Origin: DASRTE01 sp035656095
GTDB taxonomy: Bacteria; Actinomycetota; Actinomycetes; Jiangellales; Jiangellaceae
Assembly: GCA_035656095.1 (NCBI GenBank)
Contig: DASRTE010000037.1
Location: 1 to 22,261, forward strand
Reading direction: 5' to 3'
DNA: 22,261 bases
Positions 6,316-14,441 of this stretch are shown one piece after another. Made by a program: the position numbers and the translations under genes. Position 1 is the first letter of the stretch. The number at the start of each line of letters is the position of its first letter. The notes beneath the pieces are model-generated. The model made no database searches, was not told where the DNA came from, and saw nothing but the letters and a program-made list of their open reading frames with translations.

Positions 6316-7821
6316 TCATGTCGCCGCGAGCTTCTCCATGACCAGTTCGCGGACCCGGGCGGGGTCGGCCTGACCCCGGGTCGCCTTCATCACAGCGCCG
6401 ATCAGCGCGCCCACCGCTCCGAGGTTGCCCGCGCGCACCTTCTCCGCGACGTCGGGCATCGTCGCGATCGCAGCGTCGACGGCCGCGCCGAGCGCGGCAT
6501 CGTCCGACACGACGGCCAGGCCTCGGGCCGCGATGACGTCGTCCGGCGAACCCTCCCCCGCCAGCACGCCTTCGAGCACCTGCCGGGCCAGCTTGTCGTT
6601 CAGCGAGCCGGCGGCGATCAGCTCCTCGACCCGTGCCACGTCCGTGGGCGCCACACCCACCGCGTCGAGCCCGACACCCCGCTCGTTGGCCACCCGAGCG
6701 ATCTCACCCAGCCACCACTTCTTCGCGCCGGCGGCGTCGGCCCCCGCCGCCACCGTGGCGGCCACCAGTTCGAGCGCCCCGCTGTTGACGACGTCGCGCA
6801 TCTCCGGGTCGGTGAATCCCCAGTCCGCCTGTAGCCGCGTCCGCCGCACCGACGGCTGTTCGGGCAGCGTCGAGCGCAGCGACTCGACCCATTCGGGCGG
6901 CGGCGCCACCGGCACCAGGTCGGGCTCGGGGAAGTAGCGGTAGTCCTCGGACTCCTCCTTCCGCCGCCCGGGGGTGGTGACACCGGTGTCCTCGTGCCAG
7001 TGCCGGGTCTCCTGCACGATCGTCCCGCCCTCGGACAGCACCGCCGCCTGCCTGCGGATCTCGTACGTGATCGCCCGCTCGACCGACCGCAACGAGTTGA
7101 CGTTCTTGGTCTCGGTCCGCGTACCGAGCGTGACCGAGCCCGACGGCTTGAGCGAGACGTTGGCGTCGCAGCGCATCTGCCCCAGCTCCATCCGCGCCTC
7201 GGATACGCCGAGAGCGAGGATGAGGTCGCGAAGCTGGCTGACGTAGGCACGGGCCACCGCCGGCGACTGTGCCGGCGGCACCTCGATTGGCTTGGTGACG
7301 ATCTCGATCAGCGGTATGCCCGATCGGTTGTAGTCCAGCAACGAGTGACTGGCGCCGTGGATCCGGCCGGTCGTACCGCCGACGTGCAGCGACTTGCCGG
7401 TGTCCTCCTCCATGTGCGCCCGCTCGATGCCGACCCGGAAGACCGCGCGGTCGTACGCGACCTCCATCCACCCGTCGTACGCGATCGGCTCGTCGTACTG
7501 GGAGATCTGGTAGTTCTTCGGCATGTCCGGATAGAAGTAGTTCTTACGCGAGAATCGGCACCACGAGGCGATGGAGCAGTTGAGGGCGAGCCCGATCCGG
7601 ATCGCCGACTCGACCGCCACCCGGTTCATGACCGGTAGTGCGCCGGGCAGGCCCAGGCACACCGGGCACACCTGCGAGTTGGGTTCGGCGCCGAACTGCG
7701 TCGAGCAGCCGCAGAACATCTTCGTCGCCGTACCCAGCTCCACGTGGACCTCGAGCCCCATCACCGGGTCGAAGCGCGCGATGGCGTCCTCGAACGTCGG
7801 CAGGTCGACGGCAGTGGTCAC
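6316..7821 (-). CDS. gatB: Aspartyl/glutamyl-tRNA amidotransferase subunit B
   Basis: The 501-residue product is GatB of the heterotrimeric GatCAB enzyme, which amidates Glu-tRNA(Gln) and Asp-tRNA(Asn). It binds the mischarged tRNA and performs the ATP-dependent activation step. Visible marks are V-M-G-L-E-V-H-V-E-L near the N-terminus and the zinc-type cysteines C-G-C-S-T ... C-P-V-C-L-G-L-P-G. The P-D-M-P-K-N-Y-Q-I-S-Q-Y segment, H-M-E-E-D-T-G-K, D-Y-N-R-S-G-I-P-L-I-E-I-V and E-D-Y-R-Y-F-P-E-P-D also match. A YqeY-like helical tail ends in V-M-K-A-T-R-G-Q-A-D-P. Length is normal for the family. GTG 7821 is chosen because it overlaps the stop of the small upstream gene by 4 bp and precedes the conserved start of the fold. 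Confidence 0.97.
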   Translation of the reverse strand: MTTAVDLPTFEDAIARFDPVMGLEVHVELGTATKMFCGCSTQFGAEPNSQVCPVCLGLPGALPVMNRVAVESAIRIGLALNCSIASWCRFSRKNYFYPDMPKNYQISQYDEPIAYDGWMEVAYDRAVFRVGIERAHMEEDTGKSLHVGGTTGRIHGASHSLLDYNRSGIPLIEIVTKPIEVPPAQSPAVARAYVSQLRDLILALGVSEARMELGQMRCDANVSLKPSGSVTLGTRTETKNVNSLRSVERAITYEIRRQAAVLSEGGTIVQETRHWHEDTGVTTPGRRKEESEDYRYFPEPDLVPVAPPPEWVESLRSTLPEQPSVRRTRLQADWGFTDPEMRDVVNSGALELVAATVAAGADAAGAKKWWLGEIARVANERGVGLDAVGVAPTDVARVEELIAAGSLNDKLARQVLEGVLAGEGSPDDVIAARGLAVVSDDAALGAAVDAAIATMPDVAEKVRAGNLGAVGALIGAVMKATRGQADPARVRELVMEKLAAT

Positions 7822-8027
7822 GTCCGGTCCAGGTCGAGCAGTTTCCTGTCCCGCCGACCACGGATCTCGCGGATCAGGATCGCGATCGTCGTCGCGATCG
7901 CCAGCGCGTTGATGATCGCCTCGACTATCCGCAGCGTGTCGCCATCGGCGCGGGCTTGACGAAGGTCCCGGAAGGCCGCTCCCACGGCCATGGCCTGCCC
8001 ACCGACCCTGGCGATGTTCCGGATCAC
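7818..8027 (-). CDS. Small single-span membrane protein between gatA and gatB
   Basis: A 69-residue frame starts at GTG 8027, which overlaps the gatA stop by 4 bp (GTGA), and ends at 7818, overlapping the gatB GTG by 4 bp. An AGGTGG ribosome-binding site lies 7 bases ahead. The product has a basic amphipathic N-terminal half (V-I-R-N-I-A-R-V-G-G), one hydrophobic helix at about 34-52 (I-V-E-A-I-I-N-A-L-A-I-A...) and a basic tail R-E-I-R-G-R-R-D-R-K. The positive tail suggests that this end stays in the cytoplasm. I do not recognise the family. The double overlap shows it is translated with the amidotransferase genes; whether it acts with GatCAB or is only co-transcribed is not known. Confidence 0.65.
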   Translation of the reverse strand: MIRNIARVGGQAMAVGAAFRDLRQARADGDTLRIVEAIINALAIATTIAILIREIRGRRDRKLLDLDRT

Positions 8028-9541
8028 GAAAGAGCCACCTCCAACTCCGGTGCGCGCAAGAGCAACGGCCCGCCCCATCGCTGCGCGAATGCCTGCTCGA
8101 CGGCCGCGCCGACACGGTACAGCCGGTCGTCGGCCAGTACGGGCGCCATGACGTGCAGGCCGACCGGCAGGTCGTCCTCGTCGGCCAGTCCGCATGGGAA
8201 CGAGGCCGCGGCGTTGCCGGCCAGGTTGCTCGGGATCGTGCACAGGTCGGCCATGTACATCGCCAGCGGGTCGTCGACGCGCTCGCCGATGGGGAACGCT
8301 GTCGTCGGCGTCGTCGGCGACACGAGAACGTCGACCGCACCGAAGGCCCGATCGAAGTCGCGCGCGATCAGCGTGCGAACCTTCTGCGCCTGCCCGTAGT
8401 ACGCGTCGTAGTACCCACTGGACAGTGCGTAGGTCCCGAGCATGATCCGTCGCTTCGCCTCGGCGCCGAATCCCGCCCCGCGGGTGATCGACATGACCTC
8501 CTCGGCGCTACGGGTGCCGTCGTCACCGGCCCGCAGCCCGTAGCGCATGGCGTCGAAGCGGGCCAGGTTCGACGAGACCTCGCTCGGCAGGATCAGGTAG
8601 TACGCCGGGAGCCCGTAGGTGAAGTGGGGACACGAGACCTCGACCACCTCTGCCCCCAGGTCACCCAGCAGCTCGACGGCCTCGCGGAACCGCGCCTCGA
8701 CGCCGGCTTGATAACCCTCGCCGCCGAGCTCCTTGACCACCCCCACGCGGAGCCCGGACAGATCGCCGTCGGCACCCCTGCGCGCGGCGGCCACCACCGC
8801 GGGGACCGGCTCGTCGATGCTGGTGGAGTCCATCGGATCGTGCCCGGCGATCACTTCGTGCAGCAGAGCCGCGTCGAGCACGGTGCGCGCGCACGGCCCG
8901 GCCTGGTCGAGGCTCGATGCACAGGCGACCAGGCCGTACCGGCTGGTCCCGCCGTACGTCGGCTTGACGCCGACCGTGCCGGTGACCGCCGCCGGCTGGC
9001 GGATGGAGCCACCGGTGTCGGTGCCGATCGCGAGCGGCGCCTGATAGGACGCCAGCGACGCCGACGACCCGCCCCCCGAGCCGCCCGGGATCCGATCGAG
9101 GTCCCACGGGTTGTGCGTCGGCCCGAATGCCGAGTTCTCCGTCGACGAACCCATGGCGAACTCGTCGAGGTTGGTCTTGCCGAGGATCACGATGCCCGCC
9201 TCGCGCAGGCGCCGCGTGACCGTCGCGTCGTACGGCGGCCGCCAGCCCTCGAGGATCTTCGACCCGCAGGTCGTCGGCATGTCGGTGGTCGTGAAGACGT
9301 CCTTGAGTGCGAGCGGCACCCCGGCGAGCGGGCCGAGGGTCTCGCCGCGCCCGCGCCGGGCGTCGACGGCCTCCGCCGCGCCGATCGCACCCTCGGCATC
9401 GACATACAGGAAGGCGTGGACCGCGGTGTCGACCGCACTGATCCGGTCGAGGTGCGCCCGCGTGACCTCGACCGCGCTCGTCTCGCCGGATGCGACGGCA
9501 GCGGCCAGGGCGGCGGCGTCCATCCGGGTGAGGTCGGCCAT
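8024..9541 (-). CDS. gatA: Aspartyl/glutamyl-tRNA amidotransferase subunit A (amidase signature family)
   Basis: The 505-residue product is GatA, the subunit that releases ammonia from glutamine for the GatB active site. The amidase-signature Ser-cisSer-Lys triad is complete: K80 in L-A-L-K-D-V-F, cis-S155 in G-G-S-G-G-G-S-S, and nucleophile S179 in D-T-G-G-S-I-R-Q-P-A. The N-P-W-D stretch and G-K-T-N-L-D-E-F-A-M-G-S-S-T-E-N-S are also canonical. ATG 9541 shares one base with the gatC stop (TGATG), so the two are translationally coupled. The stop overlaps the GTG of the small membrane protein. Length is typical; nothing is missing. Confidence 0.97.
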   Translation of the reverse strand: MADLTRMDAAALAAAVASGETSAVEVTRAHLDRISAVDTAVHAFLYVDAEGAIGAAEAVDARRGRGETLGPLAGVPLALKDVFTTTDMPTTCGSKILEGWRPPYDATVTRRLREAGIVILGKTNLDEFAMGSSTENSAFGPTHNPWDLDRIPGGSGGGSSASLASYQAPLAIGTDTGGSIRQPAAVTGTVGVKPTYGGTSRYGLVACASSLDQAGPCARTVLDAALLHEVIAGHDPMDSTSIDEPVPAVVAAARRGADGDLSGLRVGVVKELGGEGYQAGVEARFREAVELLGDLGAEVVEVSCPHFTYGLPAYYLILPSEVSSNLARFDAMRYGLRAGDDGTRSAEEVMSITRGAGFGAEAKRRIMLGTYALSSGYYDAYYGQAQKVRTLIARDFDRAFGAVDVLVSPTTPTTAFPIGERVDDPLAMYMADLCTIPSNLAGNAAASFPCGLADEDDLPVGLHVMAPVLADDRLYRVGAAVEQAFAQRWGGPLLLRAPELEVALS

Positions 9542-9840
9542 CAGACCTCCTCGTCGAGGATGCGCGGCACCCGGAAGCGTCCGTCCTCGGCCTCGGGCGC
9601 CGCCGCCAGCGCCGCCTCGGCGGTCAGGCAGGCACGCGGCTCGTCGGGGCGGAAGACGTTGGTCACCGGCAGCGAGTGCGATGTCGGCGGGATGTCGTCC
9701 GCTGCCACCTCCGACACTCGCGCCACGTAGCCGGCGATCGCGTCGAGCTGGCCGGCGAGGTGGTCGAGCTCGTCGGGAGCGAGGTCGAGACGGGCCAGCC
9801 GCGCCAGGTGGGCGGCCTCGTCACGGCTGATCGAGGGCAT
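9541..9840 (-). CDS. gatC: Aspartyl/glutamyl-tRNA amidotransferase subunit C
   Basis: The 99-residue product is GatC, the small belt subunit that holds GatA and GatB together. It opens with the usual I-S-R-D-E-A-A-H-L-A-R-L-A-R-L helix, followed by L-A-G-Q-L-D-A-I and the P-T-S-H-S-L-P-V-T-N-V-F-R-P-D-E-P linker, and ends in F-R-V-P-R-I-L. GGAGGAG lies about 8 bases before ATG 9840. It is the first gene of the gatC-gatA-small-gatB run. Confidence 0.96.
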   Translation of the reverse strand: MPSISRDEAAHLARLARLDLAPDELDHLAGQLDAIAGYVARVSEVAADDIPPTSHSLPVTNVFRPDEPRACLTAEAALAAAPEAEDGRFRVPRILDEEV

Positions 9841-9876
9841 GCGGTCGGCTCCTCCGCGCTCCAGAACAACCCGTCG

Positions 9877-9903
9877 ATCCTACGGTGTGCGAGCTGCTAC
9901 CAA
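9877..9903 (-). promoter_or_regulatory. Possible promoter for gatC
   Basis: On the minus strand a TAGGAT -10 box (9877-9882) and a TTGGTA -35-like box (9898-9903) are separated by 15 bp. This gives a start about 30 bases ahead of gatC ATG with the GGAGGAG site inside the leader. The -10 is good; the spacing is short and the -35 overlaps the nitroreductase stop codon. Read-through from the upstream minus-strand genes is equally possible. Confidence 0.35.
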
Positions 9904-10403
9904 CGGCCCCGGTGGACCACGTCCTCGAAGGCCCGCCGGTTCGGCCGCCGCAGGGGCTCCAGCGGCCGGTCCGCCGGGTATCCGAGGGAGATGAGGTAGG
10001 CGCAGTGCTTGCCCCCCGGCAGGTCCAGAATGCGCCGCGCCTTCTCCTGGTCCTCGACGTTCGCATGACTGCTTCCGATGCCGAGGTCGGCCGCGGCGAG
10101 CATGAGGTTGACCGTCGCCTGGCCGAGGTCGTACGCCAGCCGCCGCTCGTTGCCGGGCACGTCCGCGACCAGCGCGATCGTCGCCGCCGACCCGGCCACG
10201 TGGCCCGCGCCGCGCCATACCGTGGAGAGCTCGGTCAGTTGGTCCCGATCGGTGACGACCACGAAGTCCCATGGCTGCCAGTTCGCCGACGACGCCGAGC
10301 GCCGGCCCGCCTCGAGTATCCGGTCGAGATCCTGGTCGGGGATCGCGCGATTCTCGAAGCTGCGGACGTTGCGCCGTGCTCTGATCGCGTCCCAGGTCTC
10401 CAT
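9897..10403 (-). CDS. Nitroreductase family protein
   Basis: This 168-residue protein has the FMN-binding pattern of nitroreductases: I-R-A-R-R-N-V-R-S-F at residues 6-15, A-G-R-R-S-A-S-S-A-N-W-Q-P-W-D-F at about 32-47, a middle D-L-G-Q-A-T-V-N-L-M-L-A-A-A-D-L-G-I-G-S helix, and the C-terminal L-G-Y-P-A-D-R-P-L. It is at the short end of the family (compact, single FMN domain, expected to work as a dimer using NAD(P)H or F420H2). It follows the HTH_42 gene by 39 bp on the same strand. The substrate cannot be told. Confidence 0.9.
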   Translation of the reverse strand: METWDAIRARRNVRSFENRAIPDQDLDRILEAGRRSASSANWQPWDFVVVTDRDQLTELSTVWRGAGHVAGSAATIALVADVPGNERRLAYDLGQATVNLMLAAADLGIGSSHANVEDQEKARRILDLPGGKHCAYLISLGYPADRPLEPLRRPNRRAFEDVVHRGRW

Positions 10404-10442
10404 GCTCGAACGCTATCCCGCCACAGCCCGGTCGGCCGTCGC

Positions 10443-11477
10443 TCAGGCGTGGAATGCCGCCAGGCCGACCGCGGCCTGCTCCACCTGACGCCGCACGCCG
10501 CGCGGTAGGGGGTCGAACTCCGTCAGGTCGATCCGCCCGCCGACATGCCGCCACGAGCCGGCGACCGCACCGTCGAGCAGGAAGGTCGACACCGAGTGCG
10601 GATTGCGGCTGCTGAAGACCTTGGGGCGGTGCTCCTCCGGGAGGATCCGGGCGCGTCGGGCGTGAACCAGCAGGACGGCGTCCCAGGTGGGCAGGAACCG
10701 GATCGGCGCCGGCGTCCCGGCGTCGGGCAGGGGCGTTTGCGGGAGGTCGACAAGCGTGGCACCGTCGTCGGCCTGGTAGGTCACGTGGTCGACCCGCCCC
10801 AGCGCCTCCGTCACGGTCCGCACCGGCAGGCCGGCCCAGGAGCCGATCTCGGCCGTCGTCGCAGGCCCGAAACCGGCCAGATAGCGGCGCACCAGAAGCG
10901 CACGGGCATCCGACACCGAGATGTCGGGCGGCCCGATCCAGCTCTCCGCGTCGGCGTGCAGGTCAGCCTTGCGCCGTTCCCATGTGCCCGACGGCGGGAT
11001 CCGGACGAGATCGAGGACGGTGTTGATCCCGGCCCTGGCCGATCGTCCGACCAACGCATCGATCTCGGTCTGGCGCATCGGCCCGTCCGCCAGCGCCGAC
11101 CGAACCCGATCGGCCGCGTGGTCGAGATCGGCGGCCGACGGATCGCCCTTGCTCACCCGCAGGAACCACTCGCGGAGCTGGTCCCGAGTCGCGATCGCGA
11201 TCGGCCAGTAGTCGCCACGGGAAACGAGGTGGATCGTGGATCGCAACAGCGTCCCCTGGACGACGGTCCGCTCCTCGAGCGCGTGGGTGAGCATCGACCG
11301 TTCCAGGCCGCGCATCCGTGACCACAGGCCGACGTACATCGACGGCGCGTACTGCGCCTGGATCCCACCGACCCGTTCGAGCACCTTCGGCAGCGAATCG
11401 TCGAACGGCTCGAGCAGGCCCTGCCGGGCGAGCACCGCGCGGTTGAGCTGCCGCTGGGTCAGCGAACGCCCACTCAC
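10443..11477 (-). CDS. HTH_42 winged-helix protein, YcaQ/AlkX-like DNA-glycosylase superfamily
   Basis: The 344-residue protein belongs to the HTH_42 (winged-helix DNA-binding) superfamily, which contains the interstrand-crosslink DNA glycosylases YcaQ/AlkX and AZL. Marks are V-L-E-R-V-G-G-I-Q-A-Q-Y-A-P near residue 32-45, L-R-S-T-I-H-L-V-S near 79-87, a winged-helix region around 110-160 ending in G-T-W-E-R-R, F-G-P-A-T near 205 and the late F-L-P-T-W-D-A-V-L-L and G-S-W-R-H segments. The Q40-A41-Q42 triplet matches the catalytic QxQ motif described for AZL-type members. GTG 11477 (V-S-G-R-S-L-T) is chosen because it falls 5 bp after the upstream stop. A role in alkyl-base or crosslink repair is inferred from family; adjacency to ligA is suggestive only. 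Confidence 0.8.
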   Translation of the reverse strand: MSGRSLTQRQLNRAVLARQGLLEPFDDSLPKVLERVGGIQAQYAPSMYVGLWSRMRGLERSMLTHALEERTVVQGTLLRSTIHLVSRGDYWPIAIATRDQLREWFLRVSKGDPSAADLDHAADRVRSALADGPMRQTEIDALVGRSARAGINTVLDLVRIPPSGTWERRKADLHADAESWIGPPDISVSDARALLVRRYLAGFGPATTAEIGSWAGLPVRTVTEALGRVDHVTYQADDGATLVDLPQTPLPDAGTPAPIRFLPTWDAVLLVHARRARILPEEHRPKVFSSRNPHSVSTFLLDGAVAGSWRHVGGRIDLTEFDPLPRGVRRQVEQAAVGLAAFHA

Positions 11478-11482
11478 GGCAC

Positions 11483-12163
11483 TCAGTCCAGGATCGAGCC
11501 GCGTGTCGTCCCGGACATCGAGATCGCGATGCACACGACCTCGCGGTCGTCGGGCCAGGAGAGCTCGATCGGATAGAGGTAGAACAGTCCGACCGACGGG
11601 TCCTCGGAGGCATCCGGCGCGACCGAACTCAGCCGCTCGTCGCACCCGGCCTCCGCCTGGTCGAAGATCGCCGTCTCGCTGGGATAGTCGCCCTCGGGCA
11701 GGTCGAACGTCGCGTAGACCTCGCCCTCGTGCGGCTCCGCGCAAGGGACGGCCGGCAGGCTCCCGACGTCACCTTCCTCCTGGAGCCCGTTGAGGCAGTC
11801 GCCGACCTGCAACGACATCGCCGGCACCGACCCGCCCTCGGTGATCTCGCCCTCGGTGTCGCGGTCGGCACCGGTGGCCAGGAGCACGACCAGTCCCAGC
11901 CCGAGGAGCAGCAGCCAGAGCGCCGACAGCACGAGGCCGGCGACGGCGAGGCCGGTGCCCTTCTGGCCGGTCCGGCGGATCTGGACCAGCGCGATGATCC
12001 CGAACACGAATCCGAGCAGCCCGCCGAGGATGCCGAAGACCAGTGCGGCGACCGCGAAGCCGTTCGTGGATGCCGCCGCAGTCGGCGGGAACTCGGGACC
12101 CGGCGGGTACCCGGTGGGCTGCGGCGGAAGGTTCGACGACGGCTGGGCGTACGGGTCGGACAT
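11483..12163 (-). CDS. DUF4190 two-span membrane protein with septum-formation-like domain
   Basis: The 226-residue product begins with a Pro/Gly/Tyr-rich cytoplasmic tail (1-34), then two membrane helices at about 36-62 and 71-97 joined by a basic loop (Q-I-R-R-T-G-Q-K-G): the DUF4190 pattern. The C-terminal outer part (about 115-222) contains V-G-D-C-L near 120 and V-P-C-A-E-P-H-E-G-E-V-Y-A near 139-151. This is the pattern of the Septum_form domain, with four cysteines (123, 141, 174, 211) that could form two disulfides outside the membrane. ATG 12163 lies 11 bp after the ligA stop. The precise function is not known; the domain was named from a Mycobacterium septum-formation protein. Confidence 0.85.
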   Translation of the reverse strand: MSDPYAQPSSNLPPQPTGYPPGPEFPPTAAASTNGFAVAALVFGILGGLLGFVFGIIALVQIRRTGQKGTGLAVAGLVLSALWLLLLGLGLVVLLATGADRDTEGEITEGGSVPAMSLQVGDCLNGLQEEGDVGSLPAVPCAEPHEGEVYATFDLPEGDYPSETAIFDQAEAGCDERLSSVAPDASEDPSVGLFYLYPIELSWPDDREVVCIAISMSGTTRGSILD

Positions 12164-12174
12164 GGCCGCGAACC

Positions 12175-14430
12175 CTATCCGACAGCGTTCTGGGCGACGC
12201 CTTCGGCGGCCTGCGGGCCGCGGTCGAGCAGGACGCGGAAGCCGTCCTCGTCGAGCACCGGAACGCCGAGTTGGAGGGCCTTGTCGTGCTTGGTACCCGC
12301 GTTGTCCCCCACGACGACGAAGTCGGTCTTCTTCGACACCGAGCCCGACGCCTTGCCCCCGCGCAGGATGATCGCCTCCTTGGCCTCGTCGCGGGAGAAG
12401 CCGGACAGGGAGCCGGTGACGACCACCGTGAGGCCCTCCAACGTGCGCGGAACGGAGGCGTCGCGCTCGTCGACCATCCGCACTCCGGCCCCCCGCCACT
12501 TGCGGACGATCTCCCGGTGCCACTCGACCGCGAACCACTCGCGCAGCGACACCGCGATCGTGGGGCCGACACCGTCGGCACCCGCCAGCCGCGCCTGCCC
12601 GCTCTCACCTCCATCGGCCGCCTGCTCGATCGCGTCGAGCGAGCCGAACTCGGTGGCGAGCGCGCGGGCTGCCGTCGGCCCGACGTGGCGGATCGACAGT
12701 CCGACGAGAACGCGCCACAGCGGCTGAGCCTTGGCGGCCTCGAGGTTGGTCAGCAATCGTTCGGCGTTGACATTCAGTACCCGGTCGGCGCTGCCGGACT
12801 CGGCTTCGGCCCGCGTGGCGGCCCGGGTGAAGAAGGGGATCGTGCGCAGCCGGTCGGCGTCGAGGGCGAAGACGTCACCCTCGTCGACCATGACACCGGA
12901 GTCGATGAGGGCTGCACCGGCCTCCCACCCGAGCGCCTCGATGTCGAATGCACCCCGCCCGGCGAGGTGGAAGATCCGCTCGCGCAGTTGCGAGGGGCAC
13001 GACCGCGCGTTGGGGCAGCGAATGTCGACGTCGCCCTCCTTGGCCGGCGCCAGCGGGGTGTCGCACGACGGGCATCTGGTCGGCATCACGAATGCGCGCT
13101 CCGAGCCGTCGCGCAACTCGAGCACCGGACCGAGGATCTCCGGGATCACGTCGCCGGCCTTGCGCAGGACGACGGTGTCGCCGATCAGCACCCCCTTGCG
13201 CTCGACCTCCCGCGCGTTGTGCAGCGTGGCGTTCTCGACCGTGGACCCCGCGACCTGGACCGGCTCCATGACGCCGTAGGGCGTGACCCGTCCGGTGCGT
13301 CCGACGTTCACCCGGATGTCGAGCAGCTTCGTGGTGACCTCCTCGGGCGGGTACTTGTACGCGATGGCCCAGCGAGGGGCCCGCGAGGTCGCGCCGAGGC
13401 GGCGTTGCAGGTCGACCTGGTCGACCTTGACCACGACCCCGTCGATCTCGTACTCGATGTCGTGGCGGTGTTCGCCGTAGTGGGCGACGTAGGTCTCGAC
13501 CTCACCGAGGTTCTCGACGACCCGCACCCGGTCACTGACCGGCAGCCCCCACGCGTTCAACGCCTCGTAGGCCTCGGACAGGAGAGCCGTCTCGAAGCCC
13601 GTGCGACGGCCGATGCCGTGACAGACCAGGACCAGACGACCCAGCGAGCGACGCGCCCGGTCGAACTCGGCCTCCAGCCGCTGCAGGCTCGCAGCGGCAC
13701 GGTCGCTCCGGCCGGATCTGGCGCGTGCCGCCTCGAGCTTGTCCTGCCGACGGTCCATCCGCTGGCGCAGCACACCCGCACCGGAGTTGCGGGCGTTGGC
13801 GAACAGCGGCAGCCCGAGGTCGGCCCGTTCGGCGTTGATCGCCTCGAACCCGGCGGTGGGGAAGACCACCTCGCCGCGCACCTCGAGCAACGCCGGCACC
13901 GGGTTCCGCCCGGTACCGGTGAGCTCCTTCGGGATGGCGTCGACGAAGCGGGCGTTGTAGGTGACGTCCTCGCCGGTGCGGCCGTCGCCGCGGGTCGCAA
14001 GGCTGACCAACCGCCCGTCGCGGTAGACGAGGTCGACCGCGAGGCCGTCGACCTTGAGCTCGCACAGGTACCGGGCACCCGTACCGACCTCGCGCTCGAC
14101 CCGAGCGGCCCAATCGGCCAGGTCGGTGTCGCTGAACGCGTTGTCGAGGCTCATCAACCGCTCGAGGTGTTCGACCGGCGGCCACGACGCCTCGGCCTGA
14201 CCGGGCTCGGCCACCGGCGCTCCGACCTTCTGGGTCGGCGAGTCGGGCGTGCGCAGCGCCGGGTACTCGTCCTCGATCGCCTCGAGCTCGTGCAACAGCG
14301 CGTCGAACTCGCCGTCGCTGATCGTGGGTGTGGCGAAGTAATAGCGCTGCCGGTGCGCCTCGATCTCCTCGGCCAGCGCGGCGTGGCGCTTGCGTGCGGT
14401 GACAGGCGGGCCGGTGGACTCGGTCGTCAC
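12175..14430 (-). CDS. ligA: NAD-dependent DNA ligase LigA
   Basis: The 751-residue product seals nicks during replication and repair using NAD+. Domains in order: Ia (R-Q-R-Y-Y near 28-32, D-S-P-T-Q near 63), adenylation domain with nucleophile K126 in E-L-K-V-D-G, E-V-R-G-E-V near 183-188, and A-Y-K-Y-P-P. The OB fold, a four-Cys zinc finger (C-P-S-C ... C-P-N-A-R-S-C), helix-hairpin-helix region and C-terminal BRCT (V-V-T-G-S-L-S-G-F) follow. It is about 60 residues longer than M. tuberculosis LigA. About half of that is an extra segment at 224-257 between A-G-V-L-R-Q and C-H-G-I-G, where 46 residues stand in place of about 14; it is highly charged and helix-prone. GTG 14430 starts 11 bp after the upstream stop. 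All catalytic motifs are intact, so it should be active. Confidence 0.97.
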   Translation of the reverse strand: MTTESTGPPVTARKRHAALAEEIEAHRQRYYFATPTISDGEFDALLHELEAIEDEYPALRTPDSPTQKVGAPVAEPGQAEASWPPVEHLERLMSLDNAFSDTDLADWAARVEREVGTGARYLCELKVDGLAVDLVYRDGRLVSLATRGDGRTGEDVTYNARFVDAIPKELTGTGRNPVPALLEVRGEVVFPTAGFEAINAERADLGLPLFANARNSGAGVLRQRMDRRQDKLEAARARSGRSDRAAASLQRLEAEFDRARRSLGRLVLVCHGIGRRTGFETALLSEAYEALNAWGLPVSDRVRVVENLGEVETYVAHYGEHRHDIEYEIDGVVVKVDQVDLQRRLGATSRAPRWAIAYKYPPEEVTTKLLDIRVNVGRTGRVTPYGVMEPVQVAGSTVENATLHNAREVERKGVLIGDTVVLRKAGDVIPEILGPVLELRDGSERAFVMPTRCPSCDTPLAPAKEGDVDIRCPNARSCPSQLRERIFHLAGRGAFDIEALGWEAGAALIDSGVMVDEGDVFALDADRLRTIPFFTRAATRAEAESGSADRVLNVNAERLLTNLEAAKAQPLWRVLVGLSIRHVGPTAARALATEFGSLDAIEQAADGGESGQARLAGADGVGPTIAVSLREWFAVEWHREIVRKWRGAGVRMVDERDASVPRTLEGLTVVVTGSLSGFSRDEAKEAIILRGGKASGSVSKKTDFVVVGDNAGTKHDKALQLGVPVLDEDGFRVLLDRGPQAAEGVAQNAVG

Positions 14431-14441
14431 GGAACCAGACG

